Shown piece by piece: positions 1-11,266 of a stretch of DNA of 64,000 nucleotides. Numbering within the stretch: the first letter of the stretch is position 1; each line of letters begins with the position of its first letter. The translations under genes were made by a program, and so were the position numbers. The notes below the pieces were generated by a model. It did no database searches. It saw only the letters and a program-made list of their open reading frames with translations, and was not told where the DNA came from. This stretch comes from Dryomyza anilis (Eukaryota > Arthropoda > Insecta > Diptera > Dryomyzidae). The stretch is from assembly GCA_951804985.1 (NCBI GenBank), contig OX638134.1, forward strand, positions 82,563,679-82,627,678. The letters are read 5' to 3'.

Positions 1-2
1 TC

Positions 3-480
3 GTCACGTAGAATGTGAGCGGGATTGGATTAAAGGGCGTGACACCTCCATATAGCCAAAACTTTAAAATTGCTATAACACCTGACATACTAAGAGTTGA
101 GTTATAATATTGAAAACAAATGTTCATATTTAAAACTCCAACGTCACGTAGAATATGGGCGGGATTGCACAACAGGGCGTGGCATCTCTCATATAACCAA
201 CACTTAAAAATGTCTATAACTCTTTACTTACTAATTGCAGCGTTATAAAATCGAAACAAAAGATTAAATTAATCATTGTAACCACCACGTAGAATGTGGA
301 CAGAATTGTATTGGATTGGGGAGTGGCGTTGCACCTCCCATATAACTAAAACTTTAAAAATTCTAGAACTCCTGACTTACTAAGAACCGAGTTGTACAAG
401 TCGAAACGAAGGATCATTTTAAAAATTTTAATAGTCACGTAGAATGTGAGCGGGATTTAAAAAAGGGGCATGGCACTACG
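3..480 (+). repeat. ~140-150-bp tandem repeat inside the Helentron-like element
   Basis: The phrase CACGTAGAATGTGAGCGGGA or a close variant starts units at about 3, 143, 284 and 434, giving spacings of about 140, 141 and 150 bp. Each unit then has a GGGCGTGGCACCTC-like stretch, ATATAACCAAAACTTTAAA and an AACTCCTGACTTACTAA stretch. The units differ at many positions, so the array is old. The fourth unit is truncated. The array probably continues left of the window. Confidence 0.85.
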
Positions 481-593
481 TTCAATGCGGATGGGAAAAA
501 TAGTGACGTTTAGGCATTCACTAAAATGGGAAAAAGGGGCGTAAATGTATCCACACTGTATAAACGATATAGTTTTGTAATTACAAAAACTTA

Positions 594-626
594 GCACGGG
601 CAAATCTGTGCACGGGTTCAGCTAGT
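594..626 (+). other. Helentron-like 3' terminal hairpin and CTAGT end
   Basis: GCACGG (594-599) can pair with CTGTGC (606-611), with one G-T wobble, around a 6-nt loop. Eleven bases further on, CTAGT (622-626) marks the likely 3' terminus. Hairpin plus CTRR is the termination signal of Helitron-type rolling-circle elements. Confidence 0.65.
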
Positions 627-769
627 ATTCAATAAAATGAATTTGAATCGTCATATTGATGAAATTAATCATTACATCTATGAATAATTCATATATTTTT
701 TGTAAATTGTTCATATAGTGTATATTCAAAATGATGAATATTGTTGAATTAATATTTTTAAAAATTAAT

Positions 770-1135
770 TGATGGACATTTTTTTTACGAAATTTAAAAA
801 AAAAATTGATTTTAGATTTACAAAAAAATGTTATAGGAAAAATGTAAAAAAAATCCGATAATTTTTTTTTAAAATATTATCAAAAAAAAATATTTTTCAA
901 AAAAAATATTTTTCAAAAAAAAAAAAATTAAAAAAAAAAAAAAAACAAAAAAAAAATATGTAAATTTTTTTTTTTCGAAATTTATTTTTAGATTTAAAAA
1001 AATGTTGTTAAAAAAAATCCGATACTTTTTTTTAATATATTATCAAAAAAATATATTTTTCAAAAAAAAAGTAAACACAAATTTTTGTTCAAAAAAAATA
1101 TTTGTTTTTTAAACAATTTTTTTTTTGTCCGAAAG
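770..1135. repeat. A/T homopolymer-rich low-complexity block
   Basis: Long A and T runs alternate with AATATTTTTCAAAA-like phrases and two imperfect copies of a TTTACGAAATTT...AAAAATCCGATA segment (about 785-870 and 970-1030). It has no coding potential. It looks like an old tandem duplication of A/T-rich DNA. Confidence 0.7.
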
Positions 1136-2514
1136 CACGTGACATCGCGTTACTCGACAAGTGACTAGTAAAACTGGCTAGATACTGGTAGGATAGTAGT
1201 AGTAACTGTTAAATGGGAAACATTGGGAAACAATAATATTTAGTATAAAATAAAAATGTTTTTCATATTACAAATTTTCTGTCGAAATCATATAGTACAA
1301 TTATTCTTGTTCTACAAACAAAGAAACCACTTCTTATATTAACTCTAAAAATAATTCCAAATTCACTATATTAAGTGTATTCAAATATTTCCATGCCCTG
1401 CCATACAGCTGTCAGCAAATACTGCAAAATAAATAAATAAACAAAATGTTAAAATTTTTCTTAAATAAATTTGTCACTTTTCACATTTGATTCGTACGCA
1501 AATACAGCAAAAATATTTTCCATTTTGGACGCATCATTCAATTCCACCGACGCATTGCCGCCGCCCTTCGAACGGCTGTTTTCCGCATAAAAATAGAAAA
1601 AAATATTTGAAATTCTTAGAATTCTCTTGAGGCTAGGACGTACGAATCCTTTTTTTCTACAGGGAGACACGAATGAAAAACAACAACCTACCAACTACAA
1701 CAAACAAGGCGCACAAGTGGCTCTTAAGATGTCGTTGAGTGGCGTCGCAACGCCTCGCCTCGTCGAAGGAGGCTCACGCGATTGTGGCGCCACCTTTGAT
1801 AACTTGAAGACAACTTAACTAGATTTGCTTGATTTTTATCTGCATTATATGTATGTTTTTCAGAGGCATATATACCAGGCCATGCCATACCAAACCATAC
1901 CATACTATAGTAGATGGTAGATATTTTTTTTGCAAACTGTTTGCATATTACGTTGGAGTGCTGTTAACAGTGTCTAGTGAAGAGGGTTAAGCAGATACCC
2001 CTCGAAATAATTTCACAATGAAGATGCAAAATTTACGATGTGGGTGTTGTTGCGATTGGGTGCCGCTTGGGATAGCACAGCCACAAAGCGTAACGAATTG
2101 TAAAATTCGCTTAAAGATAAGCAAATGGTAGAAGAAATACCAAAGAAATGGCAGGCATAACGAAGGACAACAACAAAAACAAACGAAAATAACAGAAATC
2201 CAATTGACGAAATATTTGCCAAGATAAAGAGCGAAAACTGCTGTCAAGAATGGGATTACTGGTGGAATATAGGGTATAGTGTAGAGTACAGAAGGTAAGA
2301 CAACAAGAACGTATTTTTAAAATATGCAAAAAATCCTTTTATTTGTATTTTAATAAAAACGAATGACTGTATTAGTATTAGGCGTATGCAAAATTCTGTA
2401 AAATATTATATGTCTATAATACAAGACAACATTTCTGGTAAGTTACTGAAATTAATGGTTCACATTACTAGTACAAACAAGAGACAAATTCTGATATCAG
2501 AAAGAATATTTGCA
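1136..2514. other. Unassigned sequence, no supported gene
   Basis: Mixed-composition DNA with no long open frame. It holds a short imperfect CCATA-type microsatellite (about 1878-1915). The short frames on both strands lack any recognisable family signature, splice context or repeat identity. Confidence 0.5.
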
Positions 2515-3330
2515 AATCCTGAGTAATTTCCTAAGAAACAATTCCTACCAGTATCCAGCCAGTTTTGCTAGTCACTTGTCGAGTAAATTGCAAGCGATCT
2601 ATCGCACTTTTTTGGTTGGCAGAGATTTACTATTAAAATTTCTTTCAATAACCGACCAGTTTTTTACTAGTTTTACTGTGGGCAGATTAGTTTTTGACCA
2701 GTTTTTGATTAGTTTTATTGGCAGAGTGATACAAACTCCGTCTTTGTCTGTTTATAATATGTCTGAGACAATATTTCTGGACAATATTTTTGGGAATATT
2801 TTCGGCAGACGCACAGTTAATTGGAAGCATTGTGGAGCAACCCGAGACAAAATTTTTAACATTTTTCTGAAATATTTCGGACATAATTCCGACAAACGCA
2901 CAGATAAATAGAATATTTTGTGAAGTGTATAGCAGGTAGTACATTTTTGTGTAATTTGTATGACAGATGCACGTCATATTTGGGGAACGGACAGAAAACA
3001 GAAAGCTTTTGATACCCACTCCGCTTTTGTCTGTTTGAAATATGTCGAAAAAATGTTATAAAATTACCTCGACCCTGCTAAAAATTTTATCCGAGAAGTT
3101 ATTAAATTTTGTGATATTTGAAAAGCTTATTTTGCATATGGGAAGAAAATATATAGCTTTGAACACAACCCAAAAAACAACACCTTCATCTTGTTGAAAT
3201 CTTTCGATGAAATCATTCTTCTGAGCCTGCCAAAAATGTTGTCTTGGGTGTCGACAAATGTTTCAAAACTGCTTTAACCCTGCTAAAAATTTTGTTTGGG
3301 GTTACTGTATTTTTGAGCAACTGATTTCTT
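2515..3330. repeat. Degenerate dispersed repeat family (CTTTTGTCTGTTTGAAATAT block)
   Basis: Phrases of the type ACTCCGCTTTTGTCTGTTT followed by AATATGTCGGAAAAAATGTT recur at about 2735 and 3018, each followed by CCTCGACCCTGC(T/C)AAAAATTTT-like text. The same phrases occur at 8205-9080 and 62010-63720, there also in the opposite orientation. This is an old dispersed family organised as degenerate tandem units. The 133-aa frame across 2510-2911 comes from this repeat and is not taken as a gene. Confidence 0.65.
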
Positions 3331-4238
3331 CTTGTGATAGAGTTTAAGTTGACAATTTGGAGAAATATGGGGACTGGTATTGAAAATTTAAATATAAATT
3401 ATGAATTCTTTTATTTATCAATGTAGACTTGACTTAACTCATGATGACTTAGAAAATATTTTTGCGCATATTTTAAAATCATTGAAAAAAATATAAAAGT
3501 GCACTTTATAGTAAAACAAATAAACATATTTTTGACTATACAACACCTGCCTTCATTTGCCATGACCTCCCTGCACATTAGCTTAATAAACATATGTATG
3601 AGTTCTTTGGATAAAAAAATATATATTCCTGCAACTCATTTCGAAATGTTTACTTAATTGAGTGCCACTTCCGACGCATAATTTACCCAACAAAATTTAT
3701 TTGGCCCTGGCGCTTGACATTTTTCGTAGCACCCTCCGCCCAGCCAAGAGTCTCTTAAAGCCCCAATGTAATATTTCGCCATCATCATCATCTTCATTGT
3801 CATCTTCCTGCCTGATCATCATTTTTATCGCGTGAATTTGTTTATTTGTTATATTCTTTTCGTGCATTTTACTGTGATGATGCCGTAGTTTGTTACCGTA
3901 CACCCTCAAAAGTCGGTGGCTGTCATTACATAATGTCTGCGTAAATAAAATGATAATGAAATTAAATTATTTCACTTTTTAGATGAATTTGTTTTTCTTC
4001 TTTTGCTTTGTGAATTTTTCTGATCTGTGTCGTTCGTCGCAACATGACTTGAGCTCGAGTGGTTTTCCGCACTTTTGCGTCGTCGCACAGTGGGGCAACG
4101 AGTAACCAAAAACTAAAGAAAATCTCATATTGTAAGAAAATATAATAATCAATATTTAGCCCATGCAACTAAAATGGATAAAACTGAACAAATTTTGGCA
4201 TAATTGAAAAAGTTTATGAATAGTATAAATTGGAAATT
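3331..4238. other. Unassigned sequence
   Basis: No repeat or gene recognised. A short stretch near 3780-3830 is rich in ATC/GATCATC triplets (negligible microsatellite). Frames here are short and unremarkable. Confidence 0.45.
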
Positions 4239-4582
4239 AAAGGGTTTTTCAACAAGGACGCTACAAAATTAGAGCGACAGGGACAGCAAACGGCGCCATA
4301 TTTCTTGCCGCACTTTTGACATTTCTCTTCAGTAAGGTTTGCCATTTCATGATGCAAAGATATATGAATTCGAATTTGGGTAGTAAATTTTAATAATTTC
4401 GACTCGTTGTTGGCTCGTATATTTTTCCATCATAAAATGGCAAACCTTACTGAAGAGAAATGTCAAAAGAACGGCAAGAAATATGGCGTCGTTTGCTGTC
4501 GCTGTCGCTCTACTTTTGTAGCGTCTCTGTTGAAAACCCCTTGAAAAAACTTTTGTAGCGCTCTTATTGAAACACCCTTTAT
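4239..4582. mobile_element. Fold-back MITE, copy A (AGGGTTTTTCAA ends)
   Basis: The two halves are long inverted repeats. AGGGTTTTTCAACAAGGACG and AGAGCGACAGGGACAGCAAA on the left are mirrored on the right, with CGCCATATTTCTTGCCGC and TTTGACATTTCTCTTCAGTA in each arm. Arms are ~120 bp or more with a short AT-rich centre. Three further copies (23891-24202, 39876-40166, 60210-60501) share the same ends, so the boundaries are well defined. Flanks are TTAA/TATA-like, suggesting a TA or TTA target. There is no transposase. Transcripts would fold into a long hairpin. Confidence 0.85.
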
Positions 4583-4654
4583 AATAACAGTGCTGAACTT
4601 TTAGTATAGAATTTTTTATAGTAATAAAATTTACTTGTCCAAATTTCAACTTGA

Positions 4655-4735
4655 TTAGACAAGTGAGCGTGGTACCTCCCATACAATCAAAAGTGTTTGA
4701 AATTATTAATATTTGTAGAACTGATCAGCCACTAA
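4655..4735 (+). mobile_element. Fragment of the Helentron-like repeat unit
   Basis: GAGCGTGGTACCTCCCATAC followed by a CAAAAG...AGAACTGATCAGCCACTAA stretch aligns, with mismatches, to the repeat unit at 1-480 (GGGCGTGGCACCTCCCATAT and the AACTCCTGACTTACTAA stretch). Only part of one unit remains. Confidence 0.5.
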
Positions 4736-4799
4736 ATTTTAAGAACTCCCAAAGCACAAAAAAATTGATAACTGAGTTTTAAAATTTTAATAAGTATAC

Positions 4800-5060
4800 T
4801 AAAAAAAACAGTGTAATCCGTTTTGCCAGAGCTTGACGGACTCCGAGTGGAAATTGGTTAATGTTAGTCTGATTTTGCCCTGTCCTGAACTGACTACTAT
4901 CTCCGATCTGAATACGAAATGACCACCTGAAATGATCCTGATCAGGGTCGACTAGGGTAATCCTAATTCCCAATTCACGTAACGCAACCATCATAAAATA
5001 TCCTGATCTAAATACTACATAATGGAACCTGATTTGCCACTATGAAAAACCCTGATTGGA
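4800..5060. repeat. Degenerate CCTGAT-motif segment
   Basis: CCTGATC, CCTGATT, CCTGAAC and CCTAATT phrases recur about eight times, some palindromic (ATCCTGATCAGGGT at about 4937). Probably a decayed element interior or small tandem array. No ends could be assigned. Confidence 0.35.
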
Positions 5061-5345
5061 TATCGTATTAATATAATATGATCAAGATGTTATTAAAATC
5101 CTTTTTTAATAAAGGTCAAACTGAAATGCAAAAGAAATACAAATTCTCAAAAATTTTAGACTCAACATTGATTTCTTGACATTGCAAAAGTTATTCTTAT
5201 TTTGTTTGAATGGTCTCAAATTTGGTAAAAGTGTTTTCAGAAGAATTTAAGTATACATCGAATTTATAAGATTAAGATTAAGGGTAGATCTAAGTGGATC
5301 TGTTTCTTAAAATCCATAATGTTTCGGTTTAGTTCTATATCACTC

Positions 5346-5600
5346 CCCAGTATGCCATTCGTATCGATATCGTTACGAGATCATTGCGTGTAGATGAAGA
5401 AATCACACGATATCAGGCCCGTTCGATATCAAGCGTTAAATTGGACCTAGATGATAGGTAGATGTCGGAACGTTCTGTCGGAGTTTTCTCGATACGAGAA
5501 ATTTTTCGAAATCGGAACGATATCGAAGAAAAAATGATAAAAGTTCGATATAGATTTGATAAATGTTTAAATATCGTATCTTTTCAAAAAAAAGACAGAA
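5346..5600. mobile_element. CCCAG-ended MITE, partial copy
   Basis: Begins CCCAGTATGCCATTCG and continues with CGATATCGTTACGAGATCAT, the inverse of the right part of the intact copy at 8296-8696. Shared internal phrases include ACGTTCTGTCGGAGTTTTCT and GATAAATGTTTAAATATCG. No matching far terminus was found, so the copy is truncated on its right. The 70-aa frame starting at 5462 lies wholly inside the element and is not a gene. Confidence 0.7.
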
Positions 5601-6224
5601 TTATTATTTCAATTAATTCCAAAAAATATGAAGTGTTTTTAAAGATGTGGGAAAAACTGGATAAGTGCGTTTAATAAGTGATGGTTATTTTACAACATAA
5701 TGTAAAAAAATATAAATGTCTCTAGTAAATTTGAAATTTGATATTTTGACAACTTTAAGTACCCGTTGTCCCATTGTGCGTCATCGCTGGGTTTGTTGAA
5801 TGAATGTCGTCTCCACTCACGCCTTGACTTATTTTCCTTGTGACAGGCAAAAACATACACAAAGTGACTTGACTTTTATTTACCGTTTTGCCCTGCCGTC
5901 AGCACGACGATGATGCGTCGTCACTTTGACGCAATGCGATGCGACTCGACGCTGGCAATGTTGTCAAAGTAAACACCTGTTACTAATTTGCGCTTTTCGC
6001 CTTTTCGTACTTCGGTAAACACAAAAATAAAAATAATAATAATAAAATATACAAATATAAAAATTTGCAAGCAAATTACAAAAAAATATAGGACTCTTTA
6101 AAAAGTAAGAAATGTTAGTATTTCCAGCAGAACGACTTATTCAAAAGTTCTTATATGGATGCAGTTAATAAAATTTTTTTTAACATTTTAATTTTGCTTG
6201 CTATAATCATAAAGCATATTTCAG
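5601..6224. other. Unassigned sequence
   Basis: Includes a more GC-balanced patch at about 5760-6000 (CGTCATCGCTGGG, GACGATGATGCGTCGTCAC), possibly conserved non-coding DNA, but nothing that can be named. Confidence 0.4.
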
Positions 6225-6345
6225 GGACTAAAACCCTTTTGAATATCAATTTCGGTTCTGGTTCCAAGATTTTTATAATAGCGGTTCCGATTCCAACCAA
6301 TAAACCAGTTGGGAAGGTTAGATCACATCGGAAATTTTGTTATTA
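6225..6345. repeat. GGTTCCGATTCC repeat, left block
   Basis: Starts CAGGGACTAAAACC and carries TTTCGGTTCTGGTTCC, then an ATTTTTATAATAGCGGTTCC-type phrase. It matches 7005-7262 and, in the opposite orientation, 56255-56580, where the far end reads GGTTTTAGTCCCTA. Together these suggest a hAT-like element with (C/T)AGGGACTAAAACC ends and an internal tandem GGTTCCGATTCC repeat. Here it is split by the element at 6370-7000. Confidence 0.55.
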
Positions 6346-6369
6346 TGATAGTTAGGATTTTCCAAATTA

Positions 6370-7000
6370 TAGTCGGTCTAAGCCGACTATAAATACCCTA
6401 CACATATGTGTGGTTACCATTCAAAGTGATATATAGGTCACCAGGGTATACGAATCCTGAAAATAACTACAAACTTTCAATCGCTGAAGAATTTCCATTC
6501 ATATGATACCCATATTTAAAAGTGGGTAGGTGTACCGAATTTCGAATTTTTTTTTGGAAACCACAAGTCGTTTCGCGGGAAAACATTATTTTCATGTATT
6601 TGAGCATGAAGTCAATATATATTTGACCAAAAAAGTTTACCTAAGCACGTATACAGTAAAATTGATTTGCAGATGTATTTGAACATAAGTGTTCAGTTCT
6701 CAGGTCACAATAGACCGATAATTCACAATAGACCGATTGTTCAAATATCTTAGATATATAAGTAATCTAAATCTAAAGCTTCATTGCACTAGCTCTTCAA
6801 TTTTTTCTGTAATCGTGATTTCAACAGACAGACAGAAGGACAGACGGACATACAGACAGACAGGCATCGCTAAATCGACTCAGGAGGTCATGCTGATCAA
6901 GAATATATATACTTTTCCATACCGGAGATGCTTTTTTTATAGTGTTACAAACGGCGTACCAAACTGAATACACCCTTTCACTCTTAGTGTTGGGTATAAA
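6370..7000 (+). mobile_element. Dispersed GGGTATA element, copy 1
   Basis: Left end has a perfect small hairpin (AGTCGG...CCGACT, 6371-6388) then AAATACCC. Right end reads CACTCTTAGTGTTGGGTATA. The inside has GACAGACAGAAGGACAGACGG, AAATCGACTCAGGAGGTCAT and TTCGCGGGAAAACATTATTT. The whole ~630 bp recurs in reverse at 46431-47047. A related block with GTCCGTCTGTCC and GGGTATA ends is widespread in Drosophila genomes, but I do not assign a named family. It carries no coding sequence. The same GGTTCC repeat lies on both sides, so it appears to have inserted into it. Confidence 0.7.
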
Positions 7001-7004
7001 AACA

Positions 7005-7262
7005 AATATATGGATACCGACTTCGGTTCCGGCAACACATATTTTTTTAACAACGGTTCCGATTCCGCTTTCAACAATCGAACTATTTCGATTTCGATTT
7101 CAGTTTTTTGCAGTCCCTTAGGAATATCGGTTTTAGTTCCTAGATTTTTAAAGTAGCGGTTCCGATTCCGGTTCCTACCAAAACAATTATATGGGTTTCG
7201 ATTCCAATTCCACATATTTTCATAATAACGGTTTCGATTCCGGTTCCAAAAAGGAAGCAGGG
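7005..7262. repeat. GGTTCCGATTCC tandem repeat, right block
   Basis: About four degenerate units of ~60-75 bp. Each has CGGTTCCGATTCCGGTTCC-like sequence followed by ACATATTTTCATAATAA-like AT-rich spacer. On the minus strand it yields a low-complexity Asn/Arg-rich peptide (NRNRNRYF) across 6937-7368, which is a repeat translation and not a protein gene. Confidence 0.65.
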
Positions 7263-7289
7263 ACCGCAATTCATATACACTGCCCCAAA

Positions 7290-7480
7290 ATAATTTTCCT
7301 CGAAATGGACCATTCCCCGACAGATTTTTCTTCGACTTTTCCTCGACGCCAAATGGAGATTTAACCACATTGCATCATTTCCAAATAGACATTATCCCGA
7401 AAAGATAACAAATGACATTTTCTCGAATTGGACATTTCTCCATCTGAATATATCTCCGAAAGGAACATTATCCCGAAAAT
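7290..7480. repeat. Degenerate GGACATT...TCCCGAAAA tandem repeat
   Basis: Phrases such as ATTTTCTCGAATTGGACATT, CATTATCCCGAAAAGATAAC and GGAACATTATCCCGAAAATA repeat every ~35-50 bp, at least five times. Short, old tandem array with no gene. Confidence 0.55.
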
Positions 7481-7835
7481 AATTTTTGTATAAAATAACA
7501 AATTCAAAATTTCTAATAAAATTTTAATTTATAGTAAAACTTTCGAACTCTGTGTGTTTGACGTAAAGAAGTACGAAAAGTTCTAAACAATTTAAGAAAT
7601 ATTGTCTCTCGTAGATTAATATTTTCTCTTCATTTTATTGAACTAAATTTGTCAAATATCTATTAAGGAATATGAAATTTTTGAAATGGTCCAGAATCAA
7701 AATTTCTTTGTAATAATAAAAGTTTTATAGATACAGAAATGCCGAAATAGGTTGGTTATAGATAGAAAGTATGGAACTTTTGAAACAAACACCATCTTTA
7801 TTTGCTTAAAATCATCCGAAAAACTGAAAAAATAT

Positions 7836-7885
7836 AAATGTCTAGAGAACTATAATGGTGAACCATTAGAGTTCTCTAGACATTT
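7836..7885. repeat. Near-perfect 50-bp palindrome
   Basis: A 24-base arm (7836-7859, containing GTCTAGAGAACT) is followed after only two bases by its reverse complement (7862-7885, containing AGTTCTCTAGAC) with one mismatch. A 2-nt loop is too short for a normal pre-miRNA, so a cruciform or a recent fold-back event is more likely. Confidence 0.85.
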
Positions 7886-8204
7886 ACAATAAAAATTAGG
7901 CTCATATTTTTTTCAAGAAGTTTAGCAGTTAGAAAGTTAGCAGCTTAGGATCCAATTGCATAAAACTTTTAACTATGAGTTAAAGTAATCGATGGAAATC
8001 GGTTAATTTAATATTGAAATAAAAATAAAAAATAAATCTATATGTCAAACATCTTCTTGTTATTTTTTTAAACAACCGGACGTCAAATTTTTTCGAAGCA
8101 CTCTGCCTTTAAGTTCTTTAAAAGTTGATAATCTTTTATAATTTTCTCATATTATTCTTTATTTTTGTGTTTTCCTGAAATATACAGGAAATATTCATTA
8201 AAAG

Positions 8205-8295
8205 AAAACCGATATTTTGACTCAGACCCAAGATAAAATTTTTGGCAGGGTCAGGTCAGTTTAGAAAAATGTTATCGCAAGATTTCTAGCATATA
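8205..8295. repeat. CTTTTGTCTGTTT-family repeat, left of MITE
   Basis: Contains AAGATAAAATTTTTGGCAGG and CGCAAGATTTCTAGCA, matching the family at 62010-63720. The match resumes at 8699 (AAAGGCGGAATTTGCATCAA), so the MITE at 8296-8696 interrupts a once-continuous copy. Confidence 0.55.
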
Positions 8296-8696
8296 CCCAG
8301 CCTGCCATGTCTCGGAGACCTTCGATACTTCGAAGCTTTCTCGAAAACCTTCGATAAAATAGTTCGAACTCGTTGCTTTCTCGATTCTAATTTTTAAACA
8401 TTTTCGTACATTCAAATTCTTTGACAAGATGCGATATTTAAACATTTATCACATCGATATCGCAACATTATTCGCAGGAATCTCGAACTTTGTTTATTTT
8501 TTTCTTCGATATCGTTCCGATTTCGAAAAATTTCTCGTATCGAGAAAACTCCGACAGAACGTTCCGATATCTACCAACCACGATATCTACCTACCATGAC
8601 GCTCGATATCGTTACGAGAACGGGTCCGATATCGTATGATTCCTCCATCTACTCGCAATGATCTCGTAACGATATCGATACGAATGGCATACTGGG
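8296..8696. mobile_element. CCCAG-ended MITE, intact copy with TA target duplication
   Basis: Terminal inverted repeats CCCAGCCTGCCAT (left) and ATGGCATACTGGG (right) bound a 401-bp element flanked by TA at 8294-8295 and 8697-8698. The surrounding repeat family reads continuously across the insertion, which confirms the boundaries. The interior is dense in CGATATCG and TTCGATA phrases. TA duplication and lack of coding fit a Tc1/mariner-superfamily MITE. A partial inverted copy lies at 5346-5600. Confidence 0.85.
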
Positions 8697-8698
8697 TA

Positions 8699-9080
8699 AA
8701 GGCGGAATTTGCATCAAAAGCTGCGTATTTTCAAAATTTACCTGAAATCTGTCTTTAAAATTTCACAATATTTGATAACCTGCCATACGCTTCTCAAAAT
8801 CTTCCAATTACTCGTTTGTTTACCGAAAATATGCCCCAAATATTCCAGACAAAAACCAGATATTTTGTCTCGGGGAGGTTTTCAAATTGTTTTTCAAATT
8901 GTTTGAAATAATAAAGTCATATTTTCGGTATATGTAGAGAATGTTGAGAAAATAGACAGCTTTTCGTTTAAAAACTTTTGTGTAGGACTGTCATACGCTT
9001 CTTTAAATTTTCTTTCTTTTGTGTTTGCGGGAAATATTCTCCATATACTTCAATAATTTTAACAGAATATTATTTGCAAA
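8699..9080. repeat. CTTTTGTCTGTTT-family repeat, right of MITE
   Basis: AAAGGCGGAATTTGCATCAA, CCCAAATATTCCAGACAAAA and TTTTGTCTCGGGGAGGTTTT are shared with 62010-63720. Degenerate, no coding potential. Confidence 0.55.
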
Positions 9081-10748
9081 CCATTTCAATAATTGTTGCA
9101 TTTTCATTTGAAATTTTTCCTAAATTTCGGTGATATATTTTTGCTTTAACTATGCAAAAATTTACATTTTATGCTTTATTTTATTTTATTCTGTTGCTTG
9201 TACCTTCCAAGATGTCGTAGCGCTATTGCGTCTTGTCGCATATCCTGTATCCTTGAAACGGAAATGCCACCAAATGCTGCAGATATCAAATGTGTGTTGT
9301 GTGTGAAAACATGCAACATTATTATGACAACAGTAGCAGCAACATGCAATTTGATGCGATTTCGATTTCGTTCAATTGCATGTTTTTCCATGCCGTGCCA
9401 TTCATTCAAAGCAATTTTGACTTTTAGATAATGTAACCGATGATATGCGCATGAAATTGCATGTCTCTGGAGGCAGACATAAGTTCTGGCGGATTATTTT
9501 TTTTATAGTTTCTTTGCGGAGTTTTATGCATGAGAAAAGTATATTTAAAAAGAATGATAAACCATATTAATATTATAACGAAAACTATTTATGCATTTTT
9601 TAAAATCAAAAATTTAAGAAATGATATATTTCGTTTCATTTTCGATGTAAATTAAAACAGTAAGATTAAAAATGTGTTCACCAAAAAGAAACATGATCAA
9701 TTACATATATGATAAAAAAATATTAAAATAATAGTATTCATACCAACAGCAATATATAGAGAAAGTATTATCTATACAAGGTGTAGTAAATTTCAGTGAA
9801 ATAAATACAAATGTACTTAAAAACTAACAAAATGTAGTAGTCCTACATTTCTTTAAGACAAAGGCATAAATGTAATATCAAATTCATTAGAAAACTTTTG
9901 AATTAACATGAAAAAACAATTAATATATACATAAACTATAACATCATTGGTATAAATGGAATATTTTCTTTTCAGTGTTTGTTAAATAAATAATAATTAT
10001 GATGACCAACAAGAAAAATATTCTATAAATTAGTCTAGACAAAAATCCAATAGAGCAAAATTTTAAAACAACATAGTAAGGTAATCATTAAAACAAAAGA
10101 AATAAAATATTTTAATGCTGATGACGTCGAACACAAAACAAATAAAATATTACAAAAAGGCGGCACCATCAATGAACAGCATCAAAAATAATGAAAACAG
10201 AGATAAGGGAGGAATGAAACAAAAAAAAAACGGTTTGCAACCATTTGGAAAATCAAATTCCATTAAATAAATTGGAAATAAACAACATGCAAAAAATTGT
10301 TGGAAAAAAAAAATGCCAAAAACCACAAACTCAATTGCTGGCAAATCAATGGGAAAGGAAGGAAGTATAATTCAAAAACGGTTAGAGTTTTGATATGCGG
10401 TAAAATTTAGAAATTCATAAATATATAAAATTAAAAATATTCTTACTAATATTTTTTAAATCTATTTTAACAAAAATTTTATAATATTTTCAAGATTTAT
10501 ATATTTTTAAACCATTTTGAAAATATATATATATTTATCAAAGGGTATATTCATTTTTATAAATTCTTTGAGTTATTCAGAAAATCACGATTACAGAAAA
10601 ACAAGATGAGATGGGGCAATGAAACTCGGGAATAAGGTTACTGGTACACCTGTGACTTCTGGTATTGAATATGGTAGAAATCAGTCAACTTTTGAACTAT
10701 AATTCGTCCACTTTTGTACATATACCTAATCCCTAGTAGAAGTTGAAC
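9081..10748. other. Unassigned sequence with one GC-balanced island
   Basis: About 9200-9440 is more GC-balanced (GCTATTGCGTCTTGTCGCAT, GCAGCAACATGCAATTTGATG), with overlapping open frames on both strands (86 and 77 aa). Neither has a recognisable domain. The rest is AT-rich and featureless. The island could be regulatory. Confidence 0.4.
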
Positions 10749-11116
10749 TACACCCAGAAAAAAAAATCCCTCAAATCCCATTAAAATTGGTCAATAGAAC
10801 AATTATTGATTTAATAATAATATAATAGTTTGGCACTACAGTCCTATAAGAACTTCGGCCGAGCTCTCTCACCATTTTGAGCTGTGCGTGTTATATTTGC
10901 GCCCAACCTCTTTGGAGATTGAGAGTGTAGTAATCCATACAAGTAAAACACTTGTTTCAAATTTTATAAAAATATAAAAGAACTAATTTGTAAACACTTT
11001 CAAAAAAATTTTCAAAAATAAAATTATTCTAATTTTGGTGTTCAGCATTTAACGAACATTGTTTTATTAAATTAAAGTCGTAAAGCATTACCTTAAACTG
11101 GTGACCCTCAGTGAAA

Positions 11117-11266
11117 ATGCATAGAACACCACCAGGAACACCAACTTCGGACGCTCCGGTCCAGAACGCCTCAGAATTGGTAAGCGCAAATTCGCAGCAA
11201 CCGGAAACAGGAGTGTACACAATAAGCGTACAGAAATTTCCTCCATTCTGGACAAAAAATCCGAAA
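11117..11266 (+). pseudogene. N-terminal Gag fragment of an LTR retrotransposon
   Basis: An ATG at 11117 opens 50 codons beginning MHRTPPGTP and ending VQKFPPFWTKNPK. The (K)PPFW...NP phrase resembles the conserved start of the Gag capsid region in insect LTR retrotransposons, usually continued by LWF-x-Q-E-A-Q-F. Here that continuation is missing and the frame runs on into LINE sequence. Upstream leader with CGCCCAACC at its start supports an LTR-element 5' region. Function, if any, is lost. Assignment rests on a short motif and is moderate only. Confidence 0.5.

Larger units (their letters stand above)
1..626 (+). mobile_element. Helentron/DINE-1-like non-autonomous element, 3' portion
   Basis: The block consists of ~140-bp tandem units followed by a unique tail. 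It ends in a short GC-rich hairpin and then CTAGT at 622-626. A hairpin close to a 3' CTAG, preceded by GCACGGG-type sequence and internal ~150-bp tandem repeats, is the known arrangement of Helentron-associated elements (DINE-1/HINE) in flies. No rep/helicase coding sequence is present, so this would be a rolling-circle passenger. The left end lies outside the window. A shorter relative is at 4655-4735. Family placement is inference from the 3' structure. Confidence 0.72.

Noticed and set aside
5462..5674. 70-aa frame
   Set aside because: Starts inside the partial CCCAG-ended MITE and matches repeat DNA at 8296-8696.
6937..7368. 143-aa minus frame rich in Asn-Arg
   Set aside because: Periodic translation of the GGTTCCGATTCC repeat.
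7836..7885. Pre-miRNA
   Set aside because: The loop is only two bases, which does not fit a Drosha/Dicer substrate.
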